A stretch of 22,675 bases of DNA, taken from positions 2,735-25,409 of the forward strand of contig NZ_DBDF01000154.1 in assembly GCF_002293435.1 (NCBI RefSeq). The letters run 5' to 3'. Positions 6,262-13,618 of the stretch are shown here, piece by piece. The position numbers were made by a program, and so were the translations under genes. Each line of letters begins with the position of its first letter. The stretch's first letter is position 1. Source of the stretch: Bacteroides sp. UBA939. Its GTDB lineage: Bacteria; Bacteroidota; Bacteroidia; Bacteroidales; Bacteroidaceae. Below the pieces are notes generated by a model that did no database searches, had not been told where the DNA came from, and saw only the letters and a list, made by a program, of their open reading frames with translations.

Positions 6262-7533
6262 CTATTGTTTATTCATCTTTTCCGGGTGGTGCTTGTACTT
6301 GAAGACGAACGCAAACACGATTGCAACAATCAATGCATAGCCGGCGAATACAAACCAGGAGGATTGCCACTGTGTTACCTGTGGCATACTACTTTTGAAA
6401 TCAACGAAGTAATCTACAACGACTTGTGCACCTAATGTACCGATGGTTGCGCCGAATCCGTTTGTCATTATTACAAACAGTCCTTGTGCGCTGGAGCGGA
6501 TACTCTTATCCGTTTCTTTATCAACAAACAAGGAACCGGAAATATTGAAGAAATCGAATGCAACGCCATAAACAATCATTGAAAGGACGAACATCCATAC
6601 ACCGCTGCCGGGGTTACCTGTCCCGAACAGTCCGAAGCGAAGTACCCAGGCGAACATGGCAATCAGCATTACTTGTTTGATGCCGAAACGTTTCAGGAAG
6701 AAAGGTATCAGCAGGATACATAATGTTTCGGATACTTGTGAAAGGGAAATCAGGATATTGGCATGTTGCACGCCGAATGTATTGGCATATTCGGGTATTG
6801 AACCGAAGCTACTGATGTATGGATTGGCAAAACCGTTGGTTATTTGCAGGGAAACGCCCAGTAACATGGAGAAGATGAAAAAGATGGCCATCTTCTTTTG
6901 TTTGAATAGAGTAAAGGCGCGTAGTCCGAGTGCTTCCACCAGCGATTTGTTTTGTCCGGCTTTGCTGACAGGGCAATTCGGCAGCGTCAGTGCATAAGCG
7001 CCGTAAACCACACCGATAGCGGCGCAAGCAAAGAATTGTCCGTACGTGTTTTGCAGACCCAGCAGGTCGACTATCCACATGGAACTGATGAAACCGATAG
7101 TTCCGAAGATACGGATGGGTGGGAATGTTTTAACGGTATCCAGTCCGGCTTTATCCAAAACGGTATATGCAACTGAATTGGACAGGGCGAGCGTAGGCAT
7201 ATAGAAAGCGACGCTTAAGGAGTAGAAGGTAAAGAGGGTACTGAATTCTACTTCTGTTCCGGCGGTCATACCGTAATATCCGGCAAGTGCCATGAAAAGG
7301 GCGGCCGTGAAGTGGCTGAAACTTAACAGTTTCTGTGCCGGTATCCAGCGGTCGGCAATGATACCCAGTATGGCAGGCATAAATAAAGATACGATGCCTT
7401 GCATAGCATAGAATATACCGATATGTGACGCCAAATTAACACTTATCAAATAGCTTCCCATAGATGTCAGATATGCTCCCCATACGGCAAACTGCAGGAA
7501 GTTCATAATGATTAAACGAACCTTTATACTCAT
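6262..7533 (-). CDS. MFS nucleoside:H+ symporter-type permease (NupG-like)
   Basis: This 423-residue protein has twelve predicted membrane segments. It begins 'MSIKVRLIIMNFLQFAVWGA', the characteristic start of the nucleoside:H+ symporter (Nuc_H_symport) branch of the major facilitator superfamily. An early Ile-Ala-Asp-Arg-Trp-Ile-Pro loop corresponds to the conserved cytoplasmic loop 2-3. It should import nucleosides with protons across the inner membrane; exact substrates cannot be told. It is the first gene of a minus-strand run with the bifunctional nuclease (37 bp downstream) and rsmE. A promoter box lies 54 bp upstream of the ATG, and a leader ORF with an overlapping terminator lies further upstream, suggesting dual promoters or attenuation. 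Confidence 0.88.
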   Translation of the reverse strand: MSIKVRLIIMNFLQFAVWGAYLTSMGSYLISVNLASHIGIFYAMQGIVSLFMPAILGIIADRWIPAQKLLSFSHFTAALFMALAGYYGMTAGTEVEFSTLFTFYSLSVAFYMPTLALSNSVAYTVLDKAGLDTVKTFPPIRIFGTIGFISSMWIVDLLGLQNTYGQFFACAAIGVVYGAYALTLPNCPVSKAGQNKSLVEALGLRAFTLFKQKKMAIFFIFSMLLGVSLQITNGFANPYISSFGSIPEYANTFGVQHANILISLSQVSETLCILLIPFFLKRFGIKQVMLIAMFAWVLRFGLFGTGNPGSGVWMFVLSMIVYGVAFDFFNISGSLFVDKETDKSIRSSAQGLFVIMTNGFGATIGTLGAQVVVDYFVDFKSSMPQVTQWQSSWFVFAGYALIVAIVFAFVFKYKHHPEKMNKQ

Positions 7534-7586
7534 AATTTATATCTTTATGTGTTTCTCTTTCTTGTTGATAGAGTTGATAGCTTGTG

Positions 7587-7594
7587 CAAATGTA
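7587..7594 (-). promoter_or_regulatory. Proximal promoter of the MFS permease operon
   Basis: On the minus strand the sequence reads TACATTTG, a full match to TAnnTTTG, 54 bp upstream of the start at 7533. The -33 region is weak. It lies downstream of the terminator at 7631-7660, so it could drive the operon independently of the leader transcript. Confidence 0.6.
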
Positions 7595-7630
7595 TGAAAA
7601 TTATTGGAAAGGCCGTTGGAAGAGGTATAT

Positions 7631-7660
7631 AAAAAAGAAGGCTATCTATCCCAGACAGCC
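7631..7660 (-). terminator. Intrinsic terminator overlapping a leader ORF
   Basis: On the minus strand, GGCTGTCT (7660-7653) and AGATAGCC (7647-7640) form an 8-bp stem with one G-U pair and a 5-nt loop. Two bases, a C and a run of six T follow (to 7631). There is no annotated gene upstream on this strand, so its substrate should be the short leader RNA that starts near the 7704-7711 promoter. Confidence 0.75.
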
Positions 7661-7690
7661 AATCTTCATAAACCTTAAATCTAATACCAT
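7646..7690 (-). CDS. Candidate 14-residue leader peptide
   Basis: The ORF from ATG 7690 to TAG 7646 encodes MVLDLRFMKIGCLG. It lies a few bases downstream of the expected start of the transcript from the TACATTTG box at 7704-7711. Its last codons form the 5' arm of the terminator, and the stop codon reaches across the loop into the 3' arm. A ribosome reaching the stop would mask the hairpin and could prevent termination. No database comparison was possible, so translation is unproven. Such overlap is the usual design of a translation-dependent attenuator. Confidence 0.5.
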   Translation of the reverse strand: MVLDLRFMKIGCLG

Positions 7691-7703
7691 GAAAAACACG
7701 GTG

Positions 7704-7735
7704 CAAATGTAGTTGTTTTTATGTTGTATAACATA
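7704..7735 (-). promoter_or_regulatory. Distal promoter with operator-like palindrome
   Basis: TACATTTG on the minus strand (7704-7711) is preceded by the inverted repeat tatgtt-gtat-aacata at 7720-7735, which falls in the spacer and -33 region. The position suits a repressor or activator site controlling the leader transcript. Which protein binds is unknown. Confidence 0.5.
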
Positions 7736-7840
7736 TAAATCTTCTATTTTCCTCTCTTATTTAACCTCTTTTAAACCATTATATACTTTTATTGCCATTT
7801 ATGTGGGCATAAAGGGTTCTTTTTATCATAAATCTATCTC

Positions 7841-7966
7841 TGCGATTGCATAAATCTTTTCGTTCGACGTATGTCGAATGATTATGCGATATCTGTCGAA
7901 TAATTATTCGACGGCTGTCGAACGCAAATTCGACAACCATCGAACGCAAAGATTTATGCAAAACGA
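7841..7966. repeat. Tandem array of palindromes with 22-bp period (ttcgac/gtcgaa type)
   Basis: Four 16-nt palindromes start at 7863, 7885, 7907 and 7929, exactly 22 bp apart. Their arms are ttcgac and gtcgaa (unit 2 tgcgat/gtcgaa, unit 4 ttcgac/atcgaa), with variable 4-nt centres gtat, atct, ggct and aacc and variable 6-nt spacers. In the same 22-bp register, 7841-7856 and 7951-7966 hold one sequence in opposite orientations: tgcataaatcttt (7847-7859) is the exact reverse complement of 7948-7960. It lies between divergent promoters, but more than 120 bp from each -7 box. I do not recognise it as a named element. Confidence 0.85.
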
Positions 7967-8064
7967 ATATTAGTTCTTAGTGAACAAGGAGCTAAATCTT
8001 AGTGAATCAACAATTAGTAATTAGCTTAAAAACGATATAAAGTACAGTTTTTGCTAAGATAGTA

Positions 8065-8096
8065 TTAGCTACTTCTAATCTGCTTGCTTACTTTTG
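8065..8096 (+). promoter_or_regulatory. Promoter of the GH2-like gene
   Basis: TACTTTTG at 8089-8096 fits the -7 consensus, and TTAG at 8065-8068 is a weak -33 element at a 20-nt spacing. Transcription would begin near 8103, giving a 5' leader of about 65 nt that includes a small hairpin, aagc-tcc-gctt. Just upstream, cttagtgaa occurs twice 22 bp apart (7976 and 7998), which may be a regulator site. Confidence 0.55.
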
Positions 8097-8169
8097 TTCA
8101 ATGAATTACTAACCATTAACCATTAATCACTGCAAAGCTCCGCTTCGCATCATGTAAATTGAGAAACAA

Positions 8170-10989
8170 ATGAAAAACAGGATTTTATTGATAGTCGCTT
8201 TTATATTGGGCGCAACAGTACAAACAACCGCTCAGGATTTCCTTTCTTTGCGTGAGAGAATACAGTTATCCGGAGAATGGCAGAGTTCGTTAGGAACATG
8301 CCGCCTTCCCGGTACGACCGATGAAAACCGTTTAGGCGAAAAGAACCGTGATACTTTGGTGACGCATCAGTTGACACGCTTGTATCCTTATAGCGGTAAG
8401 GTGACTTATACCCGTGAGATAGATATTCCTGCAACTTTTCGAGGCAAGAAGCTGTTTTTAGTGATGGAGCGTACCAAACCAAGTACGCTGTGGATAGATG
8501 GTGACAGTATCGGAAGTTACGGCCATATATACGCTCCCCATCAATATGAACTTCCTCCTTTGACAGCCGGAAAGCATCAGCTGAAAATCAGAATAGATAA
8601 TTCACCGACTTCAGTTCCCAAAGAAATACAAGGCTCACATGCCTGGACAGACGCTACACAAACCAATTGGAACGGTATTCTGGGAGATTTTTATATAGAA
8701 GCAGTACCTTTTTCCTATATTCAATCCGTGCAGGTGTATCCGCAAGTAGATAAGAAACAGGCCTTGGTTTCGGTAGAAGTGATTATGGAAAAGGATGGAA
8801 AAGCTACGCTCGACTTTGAAGGATATGCCTGGAATACACCGGAGAAACACATATTGATGCCTCAACACCTCAATGTCCGCTTAAAGAAAGGATTAAATAA
8901 GGTTGAGATACCTGTCAATATGGGAAGTAATCCTTTGTTATGGAGCGAATTCCATCCGGCTTTATATCGACTGAATGCCACGCTTCGTGCGGGAAAGAAC
9001 CGGGATAATCAAACGGTAAATTTCGGAATGCGCGAATTCGGGGTGCAAGGTACGCAGTTTGTGATAAATGGCTACAAGACTTTTCTTCGCGGCAAACATG
9101 ACGCTTGTGTGTTTCCGCTGACAGGTTACGGGCCAATGGATGTAGCTTCCTGGCAGCGTGTGTTCCGCATCGCAAAACAATATGGCATTAATCATTATCG
9201 CTGCCATTCTTTTACCCCACCTCGCGCGGCATTGGAAGCAGCCGATATGGAAGGTATTTATTATCAGATAGAACTTCCTCTGTGGGGGCAGATTAAACAG
9301 GAAAATACAATTCTGAATAACTTCCTGAAACGGGAAGGAGACATGCTATTGGAATATTTTGGAAATCACCCTTCGTTTACGATGCTCGGTTTAGGTAATG
9401 AGCTGGATGTTGAAATAGGAATCGTCCGTGAATGGCTGAATGATTTCCGCAACCGGGATAACCGTCACCTCTATTGTTACGGTTCCAATAATAACTTGGG
9501 TTGGAAAGGTCCTCAAGACGGGGAAGACTTCTTTGTAACCTGTCGTGTAGGCGGTGGAGACGGATATACTACCCATGTTCGCGCCTCTTTTGCTTATGTG
9601 GATGCCGAGAAAGGCGGAATACTGAACAATACACGCCCGTCTACCGATAAGGATTATTCCGGAGCCATTGCCGGTTGTCCGCGTCCGGTGGTGGGGCATG
9701 AGAACTGCCAGTTTCAGATATATCCCGATTACAGCCAGATTTCCAAATATACCGGCGTACTTTATCCTTATAACCTGGAAATCTTTCGCGACCGTCTGAA
9801 AGAGAATCATCTTTCTGCGCAGGCAAAAACGTTTCATCAGGCTACCGGACACTTTTCTATAGAGTGCTATAAGGCAGATATGGAATATGCTTTCCGTACT
9901 CCCGGGTTTGGCGGCTTCCAATTGCTCGACTTGCAGGATTACCCCGGACAAGGCTCTGCGTTGGTAGGTGTGTTGGACGCTTTCATGGATAGTAAAGGTA
10001 TTGTAGACCCGGAAACTTTCTATGGTTTCTGTGCGCCGCTTGTTCCTTTGGCTTTAATGAAAGACCATTGCTGGCTGAATACGCAACAATTGTCTATAGA
10101 TGTAGCCCTTTCCAATTATGTGGAAGGTGATTGGAACGAGCCTGTCCGCTGGAGTTTGGTTTCGGATGACGGCAGTTGGAAACGTGATGGCCAACTTACG
10201 GCTTCAGTTTCCCAGGGTGAAGTGGGGCGTGTAGGGAGCATCGACCTGTCTCTTGCCGAACTTAAAGATGCACAACGCCTGACGCTAACCTTGGCTACCG
10301 GTGAGTATCGCAATTACTATCACCTCTGGGTATATCCTGACGCTTCCGTCGAACCGGAAGATGCCGTATATGTTACTTCCCTGCTGAATAATGATTTAAA
10401 AAAGAAGTTGGAGAGCGGTGCGTCTGTCCTGTTCATCCCCGAACACGACAGTATTCAGGCACAGAGTGTCGGTGGTATGTTTACTCCTGATTACTGGAAC
10501 TATTCCATGTTTAAGACTATTTCCGAAAATGCCAAGAGAGAAGTATCCCCCGGTACTCTTTCCATATTGACCGACCCGGCGCATCCTTTACTGAAATACT
10601 TTCCCACAGAATCTCATAGTGACTGGCAATGGTGGAGTATCGCTCGTAATTCGCGTCCCATGATACTAAATGCAACGCGTAGTGAATACCGTCCGCTTAT
10701 ACAGGTAGTGGATAATATCGAACGTAATCACAAACTGGGATTAGTGTTTGAATTTGCCGTCGGCAAAGGGAAATTGTTAGTCTGTATGACAAACCTCCAA
10801 GCTATTGCCTGCACACCCGAAGGTAATCAGTTCCGTACTTCTTTGTTGCGGTACATAAAATCTGATGCTTTCCGTCCTACGGAACAACTGACTTGGGAAG
10901 ATTTGAATATACTTTTCCACGCTGATATCAATCAAAGAATGATTATCGGGGTGAAGAATGAGTCGGATTACACAATAGGGAATGATTGA
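8170..10989 (+). CDS. Secreted glycoside hydrolase, family 2-like
   Basis: This 939-residue protein has an N-terminal signal peptide (hydrophobic core 5-17, cleavage near residue 21). The order fits GH2: a jelly-roll sugar-binding domain (about 30-185, with a Leu-Trp-Ile-Asp-Gly motif), an immunoglobulin-like domain (about 190-300), and a TIM barrel from about 300. The barrel contains 'MLGLGNEL', making Glu411 the probable acid/base, and 'VVGHEN', making Glu511 the likely nucleophile. A C-terminal region of about 300 residues follows. GH2 enzymes cleave beta-galactosides, beta-glucuronides, beta-mannosides and others; the specificity here is unresolved. No SusC/SusD, sulfatase or sensor gene is nearby, so it is not part of a visible polysaccharide utilisation locus. 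The higBA pair follows 87 bp later with its own promoter. Confidence 0.8.
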   Translation: MKNRILLIVAFILGATVQTTAQDFLSLRERIQLSGEWQSSLGTCRLPGTTDENRLGEKNRDTLVTHQLTRLYPYSGKVTYTREIDIPATFRGKKLFLVMERTKPSTLWIDGDSIGSYGHIYAPHQYELPPLTAGKHQLKIRIDNSPTSVPKEIQGSHAWTDATQTNWNGILGDFYIEAVPFSYIQSVQVYPQVDKKQALVSVEVIMEKDGKATLDFEGYAWNTPEKHILMPQHLNVRLKKGLNKVEIPVNMGSNPLLWSEFHPALYRLNATLRAGKNRDNQTVNFGMREFGVQGTQFVINGYKTFLRGKHDACVFPLTGYGPMDVASWQRVFRIAKQYGINHYRCHSFTPPRAALEAADMEGIYYQIELPLWGQIKQENTILNNFLKREGDMLLEYFGNHPSFTMLGLGNELDVEIGIVREWLNDFRNRDNRHLYCYGSNNNLGWKGPQDGEDFFVTCRVGGGDGYTTHVRASFAYVDAEKGGILNNTRPSTDKDYSGAIAGCPRPVVGHENCQFQIYPDYSQISKYTGVLYPYNLEIFRDRLKENHLSAQAKTFHQATGHFSIECYKADMEYAFRTPGFGGFQLLDLQDYPGQGSALVGVLDAFMDSKGIVDPETFYGFCAPLVPLALMKDHCWLNTQQLSIDVALSNYVEGDWNEPVRWSLVSDDGSWKRDGQLTASVSQGEVGRVGSIDLSLAELKDAQRLTLTLATGEYRNYYHLWVYPDASVEPEDAVYVTSLLNNDLKKKLESGASVLFIPEHDSIQAQSVGGMFTPDYWNYSMFKTISENAKREVSPGTLSILTDPAHPLLKYFPTESHSDWQWWSIARNSRPMILNATRSEYRPLIQVVDNIERNHKLGLVFEFAVGKGKLLVCMTNLQAIACTPEGNQFRTSLLRYIKSDAFRPTEQLTWEDLNILFHADINQRMIIGVKNESDYTIGND

Positions 10990-11013
10990 AAACAGCAGCT
11001 TTTTAATCTTTTC

Positions 11014-11056
11014 GTTCACAATTTAGTGAACATATCATTCTAAATATATATCTTTG
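11014..11056 (+). promoter_or_regulatory. higBA promoter with operator-like palindrome
   Basis: TATCTTTG at 11049-11056 is a perfect -7 box. The inverted repeat gttcac-aattta-gtgaac (11014-11031) covers the -33 region, where an antitoxin operator would be expected. HigA-type antitoxins usually repress their own operon through such sites; binding here is inference. Transcription should start about 11063, leaving a short leader before ATG 11077. Confidence 0.65.
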
Positions 11057-11076
11057 CAACGAACGAACTACTTATT

Positions 11077-11397
11077 ATGATAGTTACTTTTGATAAAGAA
11101 TATCTTAGAGAACTTTATATCACCGGTAAATGTAGTGATAAAAAGCATCGCTTTCAGCCGGATGTGATAAAACGATATAAAAGATGTGTTGATACATTAG
11201 TTGCTTCCCACAATGTGGAATCCTTGTATAAACATAATTCATTGAATTATGAAGTCTTATCAGGAGATAAGAAAGGATTGTCTTCCGTGCGAGTGACTTC
11301 AAAATATCGTATTGAGTTTACTGTTAAGGTAGTAGCAGATACTGAGACTATTGTGAGTGTATGTAATATAATTGAATTGTCTAACCATTATAAATAA
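11077..11397 (+). CDS. higB: HigB-like RelE/ParE-superfamily toxin
   Basis: This 106-residue protein is mostly basic and belongs to the RelE/ParE fold. It has an N-terminal beta strand (Met-Ile-Val-Thr-Phe), two helices with 'DVIKRYKRCVDTLV', and a C-terminal beta sheet 'VRVTSKYRIEFTV' carrying the Arg/Tyr residues typical of ribosome-dependent mRNA interferases of the HigB group. The active toxin would cleave mRNA on the ribosome and stop growth. It precedes its antitoxin by 7 bp, the reversed toxin-first order that is characteristic of higBA. The -7 box and palindrome upstream support control by HigA. Confidence 0.85.
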   Translation: MIVTFDKEYLRELYITGKCSDKKHRFQPDVIKRYKRCVDTLVASHNVESLYKHNSLNYEVLSGDKKGLSSVRVTSKYRIEFTVKVVADTETIVSVCNIIELSNHYK

Positions 11398-11404
11398 GTA
11401 AAAT

Positions 11405-11728
11405 ATGACTATGGTTGCAAATGAACTCACTCCGTTTTGCCCTACGCATCCCGGTGAGATACTGAAAGATGAAATTGAATATCGTAAAATCTCCCAACGT
11501 GCTTTGGCTCGTCAGATGGGAATTGCATATTCACAACTGAATGAAATACTGAACGGTAAACGTCCGGTAAGTGCGGAACTTGCCTTGCTTTTCGAGGCAG
11601 CTTTGGGACTTGACCCTGAAATGCTGCTTAATATGCAGACACGCTACAATATGCAAGTAGCACGTGCCGATAAGCATACGCAAGACCGCTGGAATGAAGT
11701 GCGCAAATTGTGTGCTTCTTTTCTGTAA
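11405..11728 (+). CDS. higA: HigA family antitoxin (XRE-type DNA-binding)
   Basis: This 107-residue protein carries the HigA hallmark 'HPGEILKDEI' at about residues 15-24. A helix-turn-helix of the XRE family follows (about 27-60), with 'ISQRALARQMGIAYSQLNEI' and the recognition-helix end 'NGKRPVSAELA'. It would neutralise the HigB toxin by direct binding and repress the operon through the palindrome at 11014-11031. The gene starts 7 bp after higB and overlaps nothing. An alternative start two codons in (Met3) cannot be excluded. It converges with rlmI, with only 18 bp between the two stop codons. Confidence 0.9.
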   Translation: MTMVANELTPFCPTHPGEILKDEIEYRKISQRALARQMGIAYSQLNEILNGKRPVSAELALLFEAALGLDPEMLLNMQTRYNMQVARADKHTQDRWNEVRKLCASFL

Positions 11729-11746
11729 CTTCCAGGTGTTTATTAC

Positions 11747-12928
11747 TTATTCAACGTATAGCACCAATCCTTTCAGGTACTCTCCTTCCGGATGATAAAT
11801 ACTCACCGGATGGTCTGCTGGCTGCGTCAACTGATGCAGGATGCGAACATTACGTCCCGATATGGCTGCAGCCGTAAATACGGCGGTGCGGAAGTTTTCT
11901 TTGCTTACCGCCTGTGAGCAGGAGAATGTGAACAGGATGCCGCCGGGTTTAATTTTCTCAAAGGCTTTCACATTCAGTTTGCGATACCCTTGCAATGCAT
12001 TACGCAAAGCGTCACGATGCTTGGCGAAGGCAGGCGGGTCGAGGACGATTAAGTCGTATTGGTCGCCCATTCTGTCCAAGTATTTGAAAGCATCTTCGGC
12101 AAAAGCGGCATGACGGGTATCGCCGGGGAAGTTTAGTTCTATATTCTTATTGGTAAGGTCGATTGCTTTGGCGGAACTGTCTACGGAATGAACCAGTTTG
12201 GCATTGCCCCGCATGGCATACACGGAGAACCCGCCGGTGTAGCAGAACATATTCAATACAGAACGTCCGTTTGAGTAACGTTCCAGTAAAGAACGATTTT
12301 CGCGTTGGTCAACGAAGAAGCCCGTTTTTTGTCCTTTCAGCCAGTCAATATGGAATTTTAGATCATATTCCGTAGCTAAATTGTCAGTGCTGCCTCCTTT
12401 CAGGAAACCATTCTCCGGATAGAGGTCAGCTTTGAATGGCAGGGTAGTCTCCGATTTATAGTAGATATTTTCAACCTTATCCCCCATTACTTCACCAAGG
12501 GCTTCCGCTATTTCCATCCGGTCGAGGTGCATTCCTGCGGAATGTGCTTGCATAACGGCAGTGCGGGCATAGATATCAATAATCAGACCGGGCAAGTTGT
12601 CGCCTTCGCCATGTACCAGCCGGTAAGTATTGTTGGAAGGTTTTCCTGCAACACCGATACTGCGGCGCATCTCGTAAGCGATGCAAAGTTTATGTTTCCA
12701 GAAGTCACGGTCTATGACCTCGTCCTGACGGAAAGAAAGAACGCGTACGGCAATGCTTCCAATCTGGAAATGGCCTTTGGCAATAAATTCTTTTTTGGAT
12801 GTATATATTTCAACGACTTCACCTTCTTCCGGTTCGCCGTCGAAGTGAGCGATAGCGCCGGAAAATACCCAAGGGTGGAAACGTTTTAACGACTCTTCTT
12901 TACCTGATTTGAGATAAACTTTATACAT
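11747..12928 (-). CDS. rlmI: Class I SAM-dependent rRNA methyltransferase, RlmI-type
   Basis: This 393-residue protein has an N-terminal PUA domain beginning 'MYKVYLKSGKEESLKRFHPW' and ending near residue 75. A central RNA-binding part and a Rossmann methyltransferase domain follow. The latter has 'VLNMFCYTGGFSVYA' (SAM-binding motif I) and 'YDLIVLDPPAFAKHRDAL' (catalytic motif IV). RlmI of E. coli makes m5C1962 in 23S rRNA, so the same reaction is likely here. The frame is open 30 codons further up to 13018, but that stretch is Lys/Arg-rich and lies inside the exonuclease gene, so I take Met at 12928. The start is 1 bp from the exonuclease stop, which suggests translational coupling. Confidence 0.88.
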   Translation of the reverse strand: MYKVYLKSGKEESLKRFHPWVFSGAIAHFDGEPEEGEVVEIYTSKKEFIAKGHFQIGSIAVRVLSFRQDEVIDRDFWKHKLCIAYEMRRSIGVAGKPSNNTYRLVHGEGDNLPGLIIDIYARTAVMQAHSAGMHLDRMEIAEALGEVMGDKVENIYYKSETTLPFKADLYPENGFLKGGSTDNLATEYDLKFHIDWLKGQKTGFFVDQRENRSLLERYSNGRSVLNMFCYTGGFSVYAMRGNAKLVHSVDSSAKAIDLTNKNIELNFPGDTRHAAFAEDAFKYLDRMGDQYDLIVLDPPAFAKHRDALRNALQGYRKLNVKAFEKIKPGGILFTFSCSQAVSKENFRTAVFTAAAISGRNVRILHQLTQPADHPVSIYHPEGEYLKGLVLYVE

Positions 12929-12929
12929 A

Positions 12930-13607
12930 TTATAGTGGTTGATAGTTGGCATTCGGCATGATAACTTGTATGTCTTCTTCTTTCTCTTCCGGTTTTTCTT
13001 CTTCCGGCGCCAATTCATAATTACCGGTGGCTTTTAATTCCTGTAGTTTATTATAGATGTTGAGACATGCCCACGCATCTGTGGCTGCGTACACTTTTTG
13101 AGGATCGGTCAGTTCTTCCGCTTCCCAATTGGTGAGGCGTTGTGATTTGGAAATCTTCCTGCCGAACAAGATGCCGTAAATCTTCTGCAAACTTTTGTCT
13201 TGAATGCCGAACATGCGAACATACTCCTGCAACTCAATACATGCTTGCTGTTTAAAAGGGGCGCGTCTGTGCAGCATCGCAAAATCATCCCGCAATGAGA
13301 GACCGATCTTCGTGATTGACGGATTTTCCAATAATGAAATAATAGGAGGGATCAATCCTGTCAGATTGAGGCGGAACAGAAAACAATCCTTTTCGGAAGA
13401 TATCTGAAGTAAGGCTACTTTGTACAATTTCCCTTTTGTAAATGACGGGCGCGTTTCGCTGTCAATTCCCAATAAAGAATACCTTTCAAGACTGGCTACT
13501 GCTTTTTCTGCTTCCAAGGGGGTGTCTACAACATGTATTTTCCCTGTAAAAGCAGCTTTCGGCATGTTCCTGACAGCCTCCTTATTAATAGTCCTCTTAA
13601 TAACCAT
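12930..13607 (-). CDS. DEDDy-type 3'-5' exonuclease (RNase D-like domain)
   Basis: This 225-residue protein has a single DnaQ/RNase D exonuclease domain. Motif I is 'LLGIDSETRPSF' (Asp49, Glu51), motif II 'KIGLSLRDDFAML' (Asp107/Asp108), and motif III 'VYAATDAWACL' (Tyr173, Asp177). That is the DEDDy arrangement that coordinates two metal ions and releases nucleotides from 3' ends. There is no HRDC domain, so it is not full-length RNase D; single-domain proteins of this type are common in Bacteroidetes. The C-terminal tail (about 200-225) is Glu/Lys-rich and probably disordered. It sits 11 bp after DUF5063 and 1 bp before rlmI, a tight three-gene operon. The natural substrate is not known. 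Confidence 0.9.
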   Translation of the reverse strand: MVIKRTINKEAVRNMPKAAFTGKIHVVDTPLEAEKAVASLERYSLLGIDSETRPSFTKGKLYKVALLQISSEKDCFLFRLNLTGLIPPIISLLENPSITKIGLSLRDDFAMLHRRAPFKQQACIELQEYVRMFGIQDKSLQKIYGILFGRKISKSQRLTNWEAEELTDPQKVYAATDAWACLNIYNKLQELKATGNYELAPEEEKPEEKEEDIQVIMPNANYQPL

Positions 13608-13618
13608 AACTAAAATCT

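Noticed and set aside
7847..7960. Invertible promoter between 13-bp inverted repeats
   Set aside because: No outward -7 box is visible inside the segment on either strand; kept only as something to test with long reads.
7779..7961. 60-residue minus-strand ORF
   Set aside because: It reads across the palindrome array and has no domain signal.
12929..13018. Upstream start for the RlmI-type protein
   Set aside because: The added residues are a Lys/Arg run antiparallel in sense to nothing useful and overlap the end of the exonuclease gene in another frame; the PUA domain begins at the Met at 12928.
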